Shown here: positions 39,790 to 52,927 of the stretch, in pieces
How positions within the stretch are numbered: the stretch's first letter is position 1
Layout of the letters: every line of letters starts with the position of its first letter
Source of the DNA: Glandiceps talaboti
Taxonomy: Eukaryota; Hemichordata; Enteropneusta; Spengelidae
Length of the DNA: 64,000 bases
Direction of reading: 5' to 3'
Assembly: GCF_964340395.1 (NCBI RefSeq)
Contig: NC_135549.1
Span: 4,695,501-4,759,500 of the forward strand
Made by a program: the position numbers and the translations under genes
Notes under the pieces: generated by a model
What the model saw: only the letters and a program-made list of their open reading frames with translations
Told to the model about the DNA's origin: nothing
The model's database searches: none

Positions 39790-42700
39790 CTTCATATACA
39801 GGCCAAATCTGAAGATCTTCACTTTTCCGCATTATTTCGTTTCATATGATGAATTAGTTGTGTTATATTTATGAAACATATTCAATCATGACAAGTAGCC
39901 ATATGATCTATAACATTCACCCGCACTTAGGCAAACCAAATGAATTATACGATTACGTAATGTTATGCTTTACATTCTATCATCAATCAAATTAAACTTT
40001 TAACAGTTTTACGGGACGCCTACATTCTGATCTTAAACTCATTCGCATGAATTGATCCTGAGTCTAGGGATAAAATGATGACCTGTCGAAAATTTGAAAA
40101 GAAAGAAAATATATTCAGTTTTATTATTACAATATTGTCCTCATAATGTTTCACATAGGTTGCACCTTGAAGGAGTGAACTACCAAAATCTAACTCGTTC
40201 CCTTAGATCAATCTATGTGTCATATATAACATACCACCTCACAGGCATGCGTTACTGAGCTACCCAACAACAAAAACGTTGCGCATAACGAACATTTTAG
40301 TTCTCCAAACTGGAGACTCCGTCCTTCCACCCGTCCCTAATACGTCATTTCTCAAACATTCAAATTTCAATTCCAATCAAACCTGACACAAGGTAACATA
40401 CATGTGTATCATATTGGACATATGTGAGTCACTTTTTTCGTAACATATGCAAAGCTGGTCGAATGGCGGTCATATTTGTGGCCAAAAATCAATATTTACA
40501 GCATAACTCAAAAAACGTTAGACATAGAGACTCCATTCAAGAGTCTACACAATACTATCAAGGGCTAGCTTTTATTTCAAGACATAGACCATAGACCTCT
40601 TCGACAATGACTTGACTTTGACCTTTGTCAATTATCAAAATTAACAGACACGGACAATTTGTAGTATTTATGTGTTGTCACCATGTTCTTACAATCATGC
40701 AGCCATTATCATGCACTTAGAAGTGACGTATTTTATGGATTGTGTGTTCAACGAAGACTAAACTGCCAAAACAAACATCCATTTAGCCAGCTTGTCATCG
40801 TCACTGCAAATACCATATGCAACAGTTTTAAAAACTGCACCAACAGACTTTACCGATAGAATATAATTTGGCAAACGTACTAGAAAAATACTAAACTACA
40901 ACATTTCTATAGTTAAAGTAGAATTTGTCTTCTCCCTTGGAAGTTGTCTTGTGGCTATGAATAGCATTCAATGACATTCACGAAGAATGGTCCTACAGTT
41001 CAAGAACAGCATTCCCCACGTTTATCGAAATGACAAGAAGCTGTGTGAACTCCTGTTGAGTTTCATTTCTCATTGTATAGTAGTAAATCCAGGCACATGA
41101 TAATTCCACAACTATTTTTGCCCTCTATAGGTTTTGTCATGACTCGTGAAGCGATTACTCTTCAAAGACGGTTTGAAAAGGTTATGTTTTTCTCGGGATT
41201 GAAGGTCTGATGCATTTCGAGCGTGGACAATTCAATAATCCTACAGTGGTCATTACTTCAAACTTGCTAAAGGCAATCACATCCATCAGAATCTGAAAAT
41301 ATGAAGTATTCCCTCCACTTGCTTGATTAAGACAACTGCCCCCAAATACTTGTACGAATTTTCTTATATTTGGCTGATGGCTACATTAACTACAGGCCAC
41401 CGACATTAATAGAATACTGAATGTGATTGACGTGATGTGTAATTGACTGGCACATATGCCCTTACGTCCTCACAAAAAATTTGACATCCTACTTTCATCG
41501 TAACACAACATTAAATCTATACCTTTGCTGCATTAACTATATTCTATCTAGACCGTGGTAAACTTAACGCACTTCAACTTCAGGATGCGATTAGTTGTTT
41601 AATTTGCTGAGAAGCTGCAGGTAAACTGTCACACAAAATAGATTGCGTTTTAGTGTAACAATCAATATTTCTCCAGAGAAATCTGTCCACATATTTCCAT
41701 ATATGTTGTCAGCGCTTTGTTAAGGGTGGCAGATGCTACTATCTTGGGTCATATTGGAAGTAAGTAGTGCATCGGCAAATCGCCCTCAGCTTTTCAACTA
41801 CAATCTTTTCGCTTTTCCGACAAACAAAGCTCAATATACTAGTTCTATGAATTGCGCTTTCACTTACAGACTTGTCCCGTCAAATTCCTTTCAGATATCT
41901 CCGTCAATTAGTTTGTGGTTTAAACAAGGATTAAAATCATGCTAGAAGTCCATTTCAAAAGTAAGCTGTGTACGCCATCAAATATTAGCATATTGATAGA
42001 ATTTGAATTTTCTACCTGAGAGGTTCGGGTCTATACGGTTAGTGACAAGCGACGTTAGTCCTTAGTATTAAACTCTTTTGATCTGTTAAACGTTGGACAT
42101 ACTTTAATAAAATGGGTTTATGACAGCAAAGGTAGGAGCAAATTGTCGGATTATCAAATAACTTTTTTAGCCCTCGAACGTGTCGCGTTTTGATGCTTAG
42201 TGTGTGTTAATAATGCACTTTTTATAGTTTAGAGTTACGAGTGTTTTCAAAACACTACCACAGTCACGATTTCCGAAGATGTAATTCGATTCCGAACTCA
42301 TTATTTTTTTCAAAGATTTTGTTAGTGTATGCAAACTTACAATGACATGATGTTCAACAAGGAACACAATACGCTACAAGGTTGCTATTCCTATTTCATT
42401 TTTCCGGATCTATTAAGATGAAATCATAAGGGTTCAATTGGTTATGATCTGAATTGTTCGACATATGTTGAAACTTTACTGCACATGTCAAGACAATATG
42501 TTAACAATGACATCACGAAACAACATACATGGACTAACTAGCAGATATCCACCTAAACATTCATATTCAATGACGAACCTTTTTGTGCAGCACATAATGT
42601 TTTCACCTCAATAACTAAATTCCAGCAAACGTCTTAAGTACGCCGGAGCGGTTTAACAACGTTACCCGAGGCAGTGTCGTGTCTTTTTTTACTTTCTGAA

Positions 42701-44084
42701 AGCATACTTGATGCCGCAATCAATACATATAATGGATGACTCGTTTCAAATTGTTGCGAATATTTGACGGTATTTGTCAAATGTTCACGTAAACAGATAT
42801 CCAAAGTATTTGCAGAGAGGGTCTAAAGCATTTCGCATCGCCAATCACTCCGTATTGAGTGGTGGTAGTGATGACTATTATAAATTAACGTCACTCTATG
42901 TATAGAGATACTCTTGTATGAAAAAAGACAAATATAACCCAAACAGTTTACTTTAATTTTGCTTCTATGTAAAGTGTATTTGCTCATCTGTCTTTACATT
43001 CATGTGTAAACGACATGTGCACTATATGTACTGTCGTGATCGTGATGTGATTATTTTATCTAAAGAGAAACTACTTTCACCAGTGCATGGGTTATGATTT
43101 CACATTGATCAAACATCGACTGTTTAACTTACTTCGCGAAAGAAGAATTGTAACATTACATGTAATACATTTACATTATATTCGAAAATTATTCATTATC
43201 TAAAGATTTAGTGACAGAGCAAGGAGGTATCGTGTGTAGTTGTTCTGAAAGCCGCTTGACGTGATGCAGTGTAGCGAAAACATGATTATGAGGAATACGA
43301 ATGTTTAAAGGTGTGAAACGAAACAGTCGTAGATAGCCTAAGAACACCTTCTGCTTCTCCTTGACAGATTCTCCTTATACACTTACATCCGGGATATTAC
43401 TAATAAATCAAACTGATGAATACCGGCAACAGAATACATTTTACACTCAAATAGCAAACTGGTTTGATGAGCTAGGTTTAATATATTTGGACTATTGTAG
43501 TAAGCCCATCGACTGTAAACCTGTAGACGAGTAATGAAGAAGAATAAATGGCATTGTGACTTCCTTGGCGTTGTCTTAATTGATCAAACTGTAAATACAG
43601 TTGGCAAGGAACAGCTGCACCGATTCTTGTGTCATTATTGATTCACGGTAGCTTTTATTAAAAATCTATAAATTGAACTGTAAAGTGGTTACACAGTCTT
43701 GTCCTGTTTATCATTTAGCCTCGATTTCAAGTCAAACTCACCTTCGCCACCATGGACGTTCTTCCATCTACATCCTGACTTGCGAGTCTGTCATTTCCAA
43801 CCGTCACGGTCCTTTGCCGAAATTGTCCCCTCTCAAGTTAGACAAAGATGGAATAAAGCTCGGATGAGTGCACATCTTATCTTCCTTTCCTAGCACGTAT
43901 AGCTGGCGTCATCGTCTCTATAGCTTCCCCCAATTAGTGTCATTCTTTTCAATTCGTTGGTATCCTGTGATTGTTTGTAGAGTAGCGCCTGTCAACGTGT
44001 ATTTATTTTGCTTGCTACATTTCTGAAACCATTTTATCCACTTGCTAATTCTCAATTTTTATTTTCTCGTGATTTCTCATTTAG
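39790..44084. other. Intron 3, 3' part: no gene recognised
   Basis: A slightly GC-richer patch at 43700-43870 is open in two + frames (64 codons each) and holds a chance GCCACCATGG, but that start is followed by a stop after eight codons. Nothing else stands out. Confidence 0.5.
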
Positions 44085-44219
44085 TCGGATATACTATCCG
44101 GGATGTTCGTCTTGATTGGAGCGAAAATGGAGCACTTATGGCGCCAGAAGTGGTCATGTCAGAATTTAAAGTTAGTAGCCCCTATGTCGACCATCAGCTT
44201 ATGGACTATCCGTCGGTTG
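44085..44219 (+). CDS. Receptor exon d: loop B to loop C
   Basis: The acceptor is TCTCATTTAG and the donor GTATGT; the phase is 1 at both ends (split Phe126 and split Gly171). The 135 bp are one codon shorter than the 138 bp I recall for vertebrate glycine receptors. The exon encodes GYTIRD (127-132), LDW (135-137) and the loop C approach ending DYPSV before G171-K172-F173. The GKF triplet matches the glycine receptor loop C with its binding Phe207. The loop C cysteine expected about nine residues before that Phe is Leu164, so the second disulphide of true glycine receptors is absent. Tyr167 is near, but perhaps one residue off, the position of glycine receptor Tyr202. Confidence 0.92.
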
Positions 44220-45342
44220 GTATGTACTTGGATACTTTCTTTATTTACTCTCTTATATTTGACACGTGATTAATGTTGAGAGACACTAGAAAATGAATGC
44301 TTTTCGGAAACGAAGTCAGCTTGTTTACGATTGATTGACGGTATCCTGAAGAGTTACGATCGTTATAGTGCTTCACAATGATGCAACTGATTTCCCAGAC
44401 GCCGTTGATCTTAATTCGACGTCTTAATTGCGTTACGAGATTAGACTGCCCCAAAAGAATAATGAACGTTTTAATATGCATCCTTAATAATGCAATTCAG
44501 ATAGGAGAAAAAAAATATGTTGTGATCAATTATCTGGATATAGATAAAACTACCCGTCACAAAAATTGATTGGTTAACAAGAAAATTGTAAGTACATCAA
44601 AGGGAAGATTGCATAATTTGATGGAAAGCTGTATTGTTACACGGTATACTCATTACACAGTATGGATTGAGTATTATTGGACAAATCATCAAGTACCGCA
44701 ACGTATTTAGCGAAGACAAGTTTGACAGAACGTTTTAATTTGGTCTGTCACGTCGACTCAATTTCGAATATTCGGTCGTCCCGTAATGACGCTTTCTTCA
44801 CTCTAACTTGATTTAAAGCCATCTAATATATTAAAGAAATAAGCAAATGATGCGAAAGAAAGCTAGCTTATTTCATTGCCCTAGAGACGTCTTATTACGG
44901 AGTAATCGAGTATACAAAACAGGACAGAGAGATAAATTCGCTGATGTTTTTGTGCCACGATAATTTGTCTGTATTTTTTACAGCACATAAGCAATATCAG
45001 GCCTTGTTTGAACGGTATCAAGTAAATAATACACAGTGTACCTCAGGCTATGAGTTGAGATCGTTTGGTGATGTCGCTCGTGGAATTTTTTAAACAATCT
45101 CAACAGCGTTTCTTTCGCAATTAGAAGTTGTAGTCAACAGTATTTCAAAAAAGCAAATTGATATATCTGTTTTGATTGTATTCTATATTTCATGCGAGGA
45201 ATCAAAATAACTCACTCAAAACGAATCGGCTGTTTTATTTGGTAGCAATGGTTTGGTATGTTGTTTCAATTAGACCAATAATAAAAAAAGATGAAAATGT
45301 GAAATAAACTATATCGAAATATTATTAGGCATCACAGACAAC

Positions 45343-45355
45343 TGACCTTTGACCT
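45343..45355. promoter_or_regulatory. Perfect DR1 nuclear-receptor element in intron 4
   Basis: TGACCTTTGACCT is the complement of AGGTCAAAGGTCA, two exact half-sites one base apart, the site type bound by RXR, HNF4 and PPAR-class receptors. Intron 4 (44220-46886) otherwise shows only a G-rich stretch at 46805-46828. Confidence 0.35.
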
Positions 45356-46886
45356 TTGAAATAGAATATATATCTGGATTATTACAATTACAGGTTGTAC
45401 AAAATGTCAACTGTGAGGAAAATTGAAATGTCTATGTGCAACCGCTTGATTTGACCGCAGATACGTGGTCGTGCTGAACTGGAATGAAATACGTTGAATG
45501 TCGTGTAATATTAATCAACTTCTTGGACAATTGTATCATTACTTTCCGTCTCAAAAACAGTATGATTGCGTAGAAAGTGGCAGGGGTTTGATAAGACCTA
45601 ATATGTCTACTATTTCGCAAAATACCATATAGCCTTTGGTGCAAGACAGGAAAAGACTGCGAAGAGCGTCGTCAGATTCCCATATGCATGAATGTATCTT
45701 GCGTATGTTTCAATTTAGATACAAACTCGGATCACAACTACTGAAGCAGTAGCTTTTAACGTTGTGTCGATAAACAATTATAGATATACAGTTTTCTGTC
45801 GATAAATGGTTCAATCAATCTCAAATGTTATATGTGCACCTGTGAATACCAAAACGTGTCAAAGCCTTCAAAAAGAAAAAACCGTTTGGTGTGTTCTCAA
45901 TCGTTGCCGACGTCGTATCTTTTAATCAGAAAGCCTATATGTATCTGACCCCTGAAATGTGTGGCATTCTGCAAAATAAAGGGTAGTTTACACGGCGCCT
46001 TTTAAATACCAACCTTTGCACGGGCCAACAGAACTGCATTGGTCAGTATTACTACGATCGTCGATATTGCGTGTGCCATACATGTTTGAAAGGGCACAGT
46101 TCACGACGCTATCACCAGGTAACTTTAAAACTAAAGTAGATAGGCGAGTAATATAAACAGGGGATCAAATTGTAAGTCAGCGTATCGATTTCAGCAAGAA
46201 AAAAACTCGACTGTTTGATTTTGTAAAAACAGCAGGTGCTCCTAGTGAAATGCATTGAAATACACATATTTGGCTGACTCTAACGACATGGCAATTAGAA
46301 CCGTATAGTGCAAACACTTTGAGTCATTATTACCACCCGCTAAACTCTCAATAAATCCTGCGTCCACACTTTAAATCACTGCAGTCAAATATTAGATACG
46401 ACAATGCGAGCCACGATTTATTCTACATGCCTGAATTCGTTAGTATGATTACCAAAAGATACCCCGTGTTACGAATTATCCCTTATACCTTCCTACAAAA
46501 ATAATCACATTTCTGTCATGTGGCCTTAGAGAGCCAATTAAAACGTACGGGTACTTATCAGGTCTACAGAACACAAATAACAAGCCAAGGCCGAAGATTA
46601 TTAACATTTGAAGCGTATGAAACCAATGGAAATGTGTATAAAATAACCAAATATTCAATAAAGTAAGAGCAAGTCAATACAACAAACTATCTTTTACTTG
46701 CATTAACATTTCAACGCTTTGGCTCTCCTGCTATTTATTATGGTCATTTTCAAATTATATCCTATTAAATGTACATGTATATGTTTATATTGGTATTTTT
46801 GTTAGGTAGGGTAGGAATGGAGGGAGGGAATAATTTTTTCTACTAACTGTAAACGTTTAACATGTAAATGTTCTGATCATTCGCAG

Positions 46887-47116
46887 GCAAATTTGATAAG
46901 TTGATATGCAAATTCGCTTTGCACAGAGAACTCATTTTCTATGTCATGGAACATTATGCTCCTTCCTTCTTGCTGGTTATACTGTCTTGGGTGTCATTTT
47001 GGTTAAGTATCGAGGCTACACCAGCAAGGGCCAGTTTAGGAATAACGACAGCGTTGACACTGACTACACTCAGTTCATCAGCCAGGGCACATATGGCTAA
47101 AGTCTCCTACACAAAG
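46887..47116 (+). CDS. Receptor exon e: end of the extracellular domain, M1 and pore-lining M2
   Basis: The acceptor is ATTCGCAG and the donor AAG|GTATGT. It adds residues 171-247. M1 (about 195-213) contains APSFLLVILSWVSFW, closely matching glycine receptor M1. Pro216-Ala217-Arg218 at the cytoplasmic mouth is the anion-selectivity filter. M2 reads Ala1', Ser2', Leu3', Gly4', Ile5', Thr6', Thr7', Ala8', Leu9', so the gate Leu9' and the picrotoxin-relevant Thr6' are present. Position 14' is Leu where glycine receptors have Gln; Ser15' and Arg19' are kept. The M2-M3 linker ends AKVSYTK. Cys178 lies in the pre-M1 strand with no visible loop C partner. Confidence 0.95.
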
Positions 47117-47726
47117 GTATGTAATATACTTAAAATGATATTTACCTCTATATCGGCTTTTTTTTTATTGTAATTGGTGTTGATTGGGCTGTATCAGATC
47201 AAATGTGACGGTATTTACTCGTAGACATTCCTATTTGATTTTCCATTTCTTTTCATACTTTGTTTTTAGTTTTCAGTCTAGAGAGTAACACATAAGCTGA
47301 ATTCTGTCTGTTTATGAATGAGATTGGCATAAGTTGAGATTAACATAAACTATATATACAGCTTTACCCCCCATCAGTTGGAAGGAATTCAACTTTAGCG
47401 TACGTGGTGTCTACAAGTTCTAAGTACAAAGAATAGTCGAATATCGACAATAGTTTATCTCATCAAAATATCTTCTTCTGTTTGAAGGGCCTGTGATCAG
47501 CTGTACATGCCGACATTTATCTTGCTTGCAAAGATCAACGAGGTCCCATAAAGCCAAGAAAATTTGATAGATTTGACTATCGAAACTCTATCGAAAATAC
47601 CCTTCAAGATAACTCTTGATTCTGTTTGACTGACTGAGCACCCTTTCTCACTGTCAATCATGCATCAGCTATTAGTGCTCAAATATTTATAAAACTACAG
47701 ATACAGAGATTACAGATGCCGTGGAT

Positions 47727-47756
47727 GAATGATTCATTCATTCATTCATTCATTCA
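47727..47756. repeat. (ATTC)n microsatellite
   Basis: About seven units, in intron 5. The surrounding sequence from 47117 to 50100 holds no feature I can support. Confidence 0.95.
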
Positions 47757-50124
47757 ACAGAATTATCTACAATCTCAAAAAGATTACATTGCTCTCCTTC
47801 CCTCCTCACTGCTTGATTCATCAACATTCAAAGTCTGAATCATGTGACGCACAGTCAGATTCATTGTATGTGTCAAAAGGGATAGCATTCGGCTAACACT
47901 ATTTTGTATATTACACTTTGTGTATTGTAGACAACATCCTAAAAGCAGGCATATAGTGAATTCCTCATACATATTGTTACATAATATCAACGACGGCTGG
48001 CTTCATCATCAAAATAGAACAAACCAATGTATTTTTAATATTAGGATGGACATAGACTCCATGTATACAAATACTGCCCAATCCACGACGAAACAATCCA
48101 TAATATATGCTTAGAATTAAATGCAATAAAGCATAGTCACATTGGTGTGTGGACATAAACCAACACCATATATGAAACACTAGTTTGAAATGCACATATT
48201 GCGGATGCAGTATGGAAAGCCCCTCGGTTTCTTCAGAAATTGGGAGCAACTTGTATCGTGGCATATAGGAGAAACAAATCCCACAACAAAATGAACCAGT
48301 TACTGTACTATTCACTACAGACCACAGTCTACAGAAAACAATGAGAAATTATTCGACTTATCATCTTTATTTCAAAGAAATCACAAATGAAAGCACACAA
48401 TATGTACACTCTGGATAAAATCCCACTCGATTGATAATAACGTTATATACAGGGTAGTTTCGAAAAAGCTAACGGTAATTGTGAATGGATCCTGAAACTG
48501 GACTCAAAACCGCCTTATAGAAACCTTACAGAGAATAAAATCTCAACAATCCAGAAAAGTGCGCAAAACGCGCAATCTAGTCTACTTGTTTACATGCTTC
48601 GTCAGTACAAACTTGATATCAAAAGTGCTCTGACGAGTTGATTGAACTTGTGCACAGGTAAAATGGCTGCCACAATTTGCGGCAAACTTTCTTCTATCGT
48701 TGAATAAACATTATACATGACTTGTACATAATTTACATACGAATTTCTATGAGTCATAACGAACGACAAGTTGCGACAGTTCTGCGAACTGTTGGACCTT
48801 ACAAAAATCTGTTTGACCGACGCTAATTTCGCACGCTGTTGGTATCTGTGGTATATAGTAGGAGTTTCCTCGACATATTAGTATACCAAATTATATCATC
48901 GAACCGATTAGATAGGATGCACAGTCTTTAGTTCTACCAATAGTAAATTATAGTTTAGTATTCTTCAGTCATTAGAATACTACAAACACATTTCAATATG
49001 CATAAAAGGTTACCCCGAAACACGTATAAACTCAGTTATGGTGTCGCGTACTTTCTTTGGTTGATGTGTGTAAAAGGATGATGGAAGTTTAATATTTGAG
49101 ACAACCCAATAACGTGAAAGCTCAGGGTTACATATAGAATGAAGAATGCTATACTTTCTATAGATAAGTAGAAGCACGGCAAATGTACTTTAATAAGTTA
49201 TACCAACAATCACTGACAACAGCATTCACATAGCGTCGAGTGTTCTAGTGTTCGCTGCTAGGATTAATAGGATGACCTCGCTTCGCTTCATTTATCGAGA
49301 TTATTGAAAAGAATACCCACTGGATTGCATTTGCGGAGGGTAATGGAAGTCAAGTTACGTAAATTAAAAAGATGTCATGGGGCTTCTTGTGGTTGATAAA
49401 TAATGCAAACAGGTAGTTAATATGTCAAGATAAGCAGCCAATCATAAAACATTCAAGAACAGAAAACCCGTAATTTGCTTCCGAGTACACAATTTTTCAT
49501 ATTCCAACACAACAAATGAAAGGAAATGACAGGACGCCGGAGTGACATGAATGCCGGCATTTTTTATAAATTGGACACAGTGACACTCCTTAAGGACAAA
49601 GACGTGTCTACAACAATAACTTACGCGTCTGAAACATATTTACATTTTTGTTAACATGACAACACAGATGTGATGACACATAGGAAACATTAACAAATCC
49701 TTTAGACTGCAAAGCATTGTTTGCAAGCCATACTGTCGGCACTGTCTCTCACCAAGCGTGATGCTAGTCAAAGCCTTCGGAATAACAGCCTCAATTGAAA
49801 ACATGAACAGACCTATTCATGACTTGTGAGTTATCGTTGATGGACTCCCTAAGTATTTTCGATGTTTCTTTTATCTTTAAACCCTTATTATCTTCATTAA
49901 TTAAATGTAGCTTGATCTTTATATGAAAAAATAAATAAAATTACGATTGCCCACAACGGGCCATATGGAGCGCAAGGACAGATATGCACTCTATAAACCA
50001 GAAGAATGTATATGTTTGATCTGAGATAAATAAAGTGTAATGACATTGTGTATATTGCTTATTTACCTCTACGACATTTCATGTCATGTCGTAGATCTTT
50101 CGTATATGCATGTCTTTAGCCAAT

Positions 50125-50574
50125 GTATGTATGTGTATGTGTGTGTGTGTATGTATGTATGTATGTATGTATGTATGTATGTATGTATGTATGTATGTAT
50201 GTATGTATGTAGGTAGGTAGGTAGGTAGGTAGGTAGGTAGGTAAGTGGGTAGGTGTGTATGTATGTATGTATGTATGTATGTATGTATGTATGTATGTAT
50301 GTATGTATGTATGTATGTATGTATGTATGTATGTATGTATGCATGCATGCATGCATGCATGCATGCATGCATGCATGTATGTATGTATGTATGTGTGTGT
50401 GTGTGTGTATGTGTGTGTAGGTAGGTAGGTAGGTAGGTAGGTAGGTAGGTAGGTGTGTGTATGTATGTATGTATGTATGTATGTATGTATGTATGTATGT
50501 ATGTATGTAGGTATGTAGGTAGGTAGGTAGGTAGGTGTGTGTGGATGGAGGGATGGATGGATGGATGGATGAAT
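50125..50574. repeat. Long (TATG)n array with GTAG and GCAT blocks
   Basis: TATG tracts alternate with (GTAG)n blocks at about 50210-50250, 50417-50453 and 50507-50535 and a (GCAT)n block at 50340-50376, ending in (GGAT)n. The block pattern TATG-GTAG-TATG recurs in the neighbouring array at 50703. Confidence 0.97.
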
Positions 50575-50695
50575 GAATGGATCAATGGATCAATCAATGA
50601 ATGACTGAACTTGATGAAGATGACTAAATGCATATTTCCCGTCGATCCAAAGTAATGAATATGAATGATCATTCATGACAACATGGCGGAAAAAT
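50575..50695 (-). mobile_element. Microsatellite-bounded element core, copy 1
   Basis: Read on the - strand it begins CCGCCATGTTGTCATGAATG and ends in CATTGATCCATTGATCC before ATCC repeats. It is almost identical to the + strand sequence at 55388-55500, with two differences seen by eye over about 105 bp. It has a perfect 16-bp palindrome ATGAATGATCATTCAT. A (CATA)n array lies on its 5' side and (ATCC)n on its 3' side, as in copy 2. No protein is recognised; the shared short reading frame is a by-product of the identity. Confidence 0.85.
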
Positions 50696-50702
50696 AAAAA
50701 AA

Positions 50703-51150
50703 ATGTATGTATGTATGTATGTATGTATGTATGTATGTATGTATGTATGTATGTATGTATGTATGTATGTATGTATGTATGTGTGCGTGTGCGTGCGTGC
50801 GCACGTACGTACGTTTGTATGTATGTATGTATGTATGTATGTATGTATGTATGTATGTAGGTAGGTAGGTAGGTAGGTAGGTAGGTAGGTAGGTAGGTAG
50901 GTAGGTAGGTAGGTGTGTGTGTGTATGTATGTATGTATGTATGTATGTATGTATGTATGTATGTATGTATGTATGTCGGTAGGAAGGTAGGTAGGTGTGT
51001 GTATGTGTGTGTGTGAATGTATGTATGTATGTATGTATGTATGTATGTATGTATGTATGTATGTATGTATGTATGTATGTATGTATGCATGCATGCATGT
51101 AAGTAGGTATGTATGTCAGTGTGTGTGCGTGCGTGTGTGTGTGTGCGCGC

Positions 51151-51181
<31 letters not shown>

Positions 51182-51184
51182 TGT
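50703..51184. repeat. Long (TATG)n array with GTAG, GCAT and (GC)n/(GT)n blocks
   Basis: TATG and GTAG blocks are followed by GCAT units (about 51085-51099) and an alternating GC tract (51145-51166) continuous with GT, a strong Z-DNA-forming type of sequence. Confidence 0.97.
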
Positions 51185-51189
51185 GATAT

Positions 51190-52927
51190 TTTGTAGTGGG
51201 AGAGAAGTAATTTGAGAGAACAGAAGAGGTTAAAAATTTATATGGACAGACTGATGAGTAGCACATGTTTGAAATTCAGTGGGTTTTTTTCATCGTACAA
51301 TCGTACACGTTTCCTACATGTCGGACTGAATGACGAGCAGTATTATCACTACTAATGAAAAAATCTGTTAAATGTAGGAAGCTATATAACAACATTCGTG
51401 GAATGTAGACCCGACTAGAAATCTATTTTAACCAATTCAAGAAAAAAAATGTATTGACTGGAGTATGTACTCGTAAACGAGGTTCACCGTGGCGCCGGTA
51501 CTTTACACAAATTAGAGACATTATAAAATGTCGTCCTTAAAGAGTAATGAAATTATTTATGAGTAAATTAATCAGCGTGGTATGATTAGGAAGTTCTCAA
51601 TGAAGTCTTAATTTATAGTAATTTGAATTGACCGTAAAACCAGTCACTATACTAATTAATGTTAAAGCGGCAATCACAGTGATTTAGAATGACACGGTGT
51701 CATGTACTAACGAACACGGTTATGGTGTCTTGCAAACCTTTCCTGACTGCTGTGCTAATAAATTACCTAATGAGGCAGCTGCGTCAGGTTCTAAAATATA
51801 CATAACCGTAATTTCCAATCTAGCAGTAAATCGAGTTATGTTGTTATTACTTACTCATGTCTATTTATATGATCATTAAATGGTTGAAATATTGGAACTG
51901 GTGATAAATAACTGCACACGTCAAACCAAACATCGAAAACATCTTTAAAAATCGTTCTTGTCGATTAGATGTAAATTATTTCGATATTTGCATGGCGTAA
52001 CACAAACTTAGTTATTGCCTATGCATTTATTTATAATGGTTCCATGTGAGAATTCAACTTTTACACCTTCGTCACGAATCAATGAACAACATTTATTGGA
52101 GCTGTCATTCACAGGTCATGTTATTGTCCTTACATTCAGTTCTCATAACCTTATATTTGGTTATAAATTAATCGGCAGCAGTTACTTGCCAGACTTTTAT
52201 GTAAGGTTTAATTGCGACTGATTACTCAATACAGGGTACTATCAGGGGACTAATTCGCATTTACCTGTGTATGTTCGCCGTGTTCCAGATCATAAACGAT
52301 CAAAAACTATTAATCACACAGGTAAAAGAGAGGGGTGAACGGACTACATAAAAATACAACATCCTCAATTTTCGCATACCGTCCAATGATTTCATAGTTA
52401 AGGTTTTAACGATAGCAATATAGTCTTATTAAGGTTTAGATGGTAGTTTCAGAATATCATATATATATAATGTATTTTTGATTTTTTTCTTTTTCACGAC
52501 ATCTTTTTTATGCGTCTCTCTATACTTAGAATTCTGAATTAAATATGCAAGAGGAAAACTAACTTTCTCAGAGATATTTAAAATATTGTAATTTAATGAC
52601 TGCTCGTTCATTTAATTTGCACACGTCGAGTTTTCGACTAATGGTACCATGAATAATGGTTATTCAAAATTACAGGTTGATTGGTCGGGGCATATTTGTA
52701 AGAGCAGTTTGTAGATTATAACAGATGGTGGTATTGACATGGAGTAATATGTGAGGGCATGTTGGTTATATAGATAATAATCACTATTGCAATATTTGAT
52801 CAAGTTGTGACGTGTACACATAATGTATTCGTATTCCTTGGCACAACAAAAAACGTGCAATTTAAAGATATTTTGTGTGTTTTTGGGATAGTATTAACTT
52901 ACGTGTACCTTATTTTTGTTTTGATAG
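51190..52927. other. Intron 5, 3' part: nothing recognised
   Basis: AT-rich sequence leading to exon f, with no array or coding segment that I can support. Confidence 0.5.

Noticed and set aside
43700-43893. GC-richer patch with two overlapping 64-codon frames and a GCCACCATGG start context
   Set aside because: The start is followed by a stop after eight codons and neither frame resembles a known protein.
47977-48315. 112-codon frame on the - strand
   Set aside because: No recognisable domain or codon bias; overlaps small frames on the other strand.
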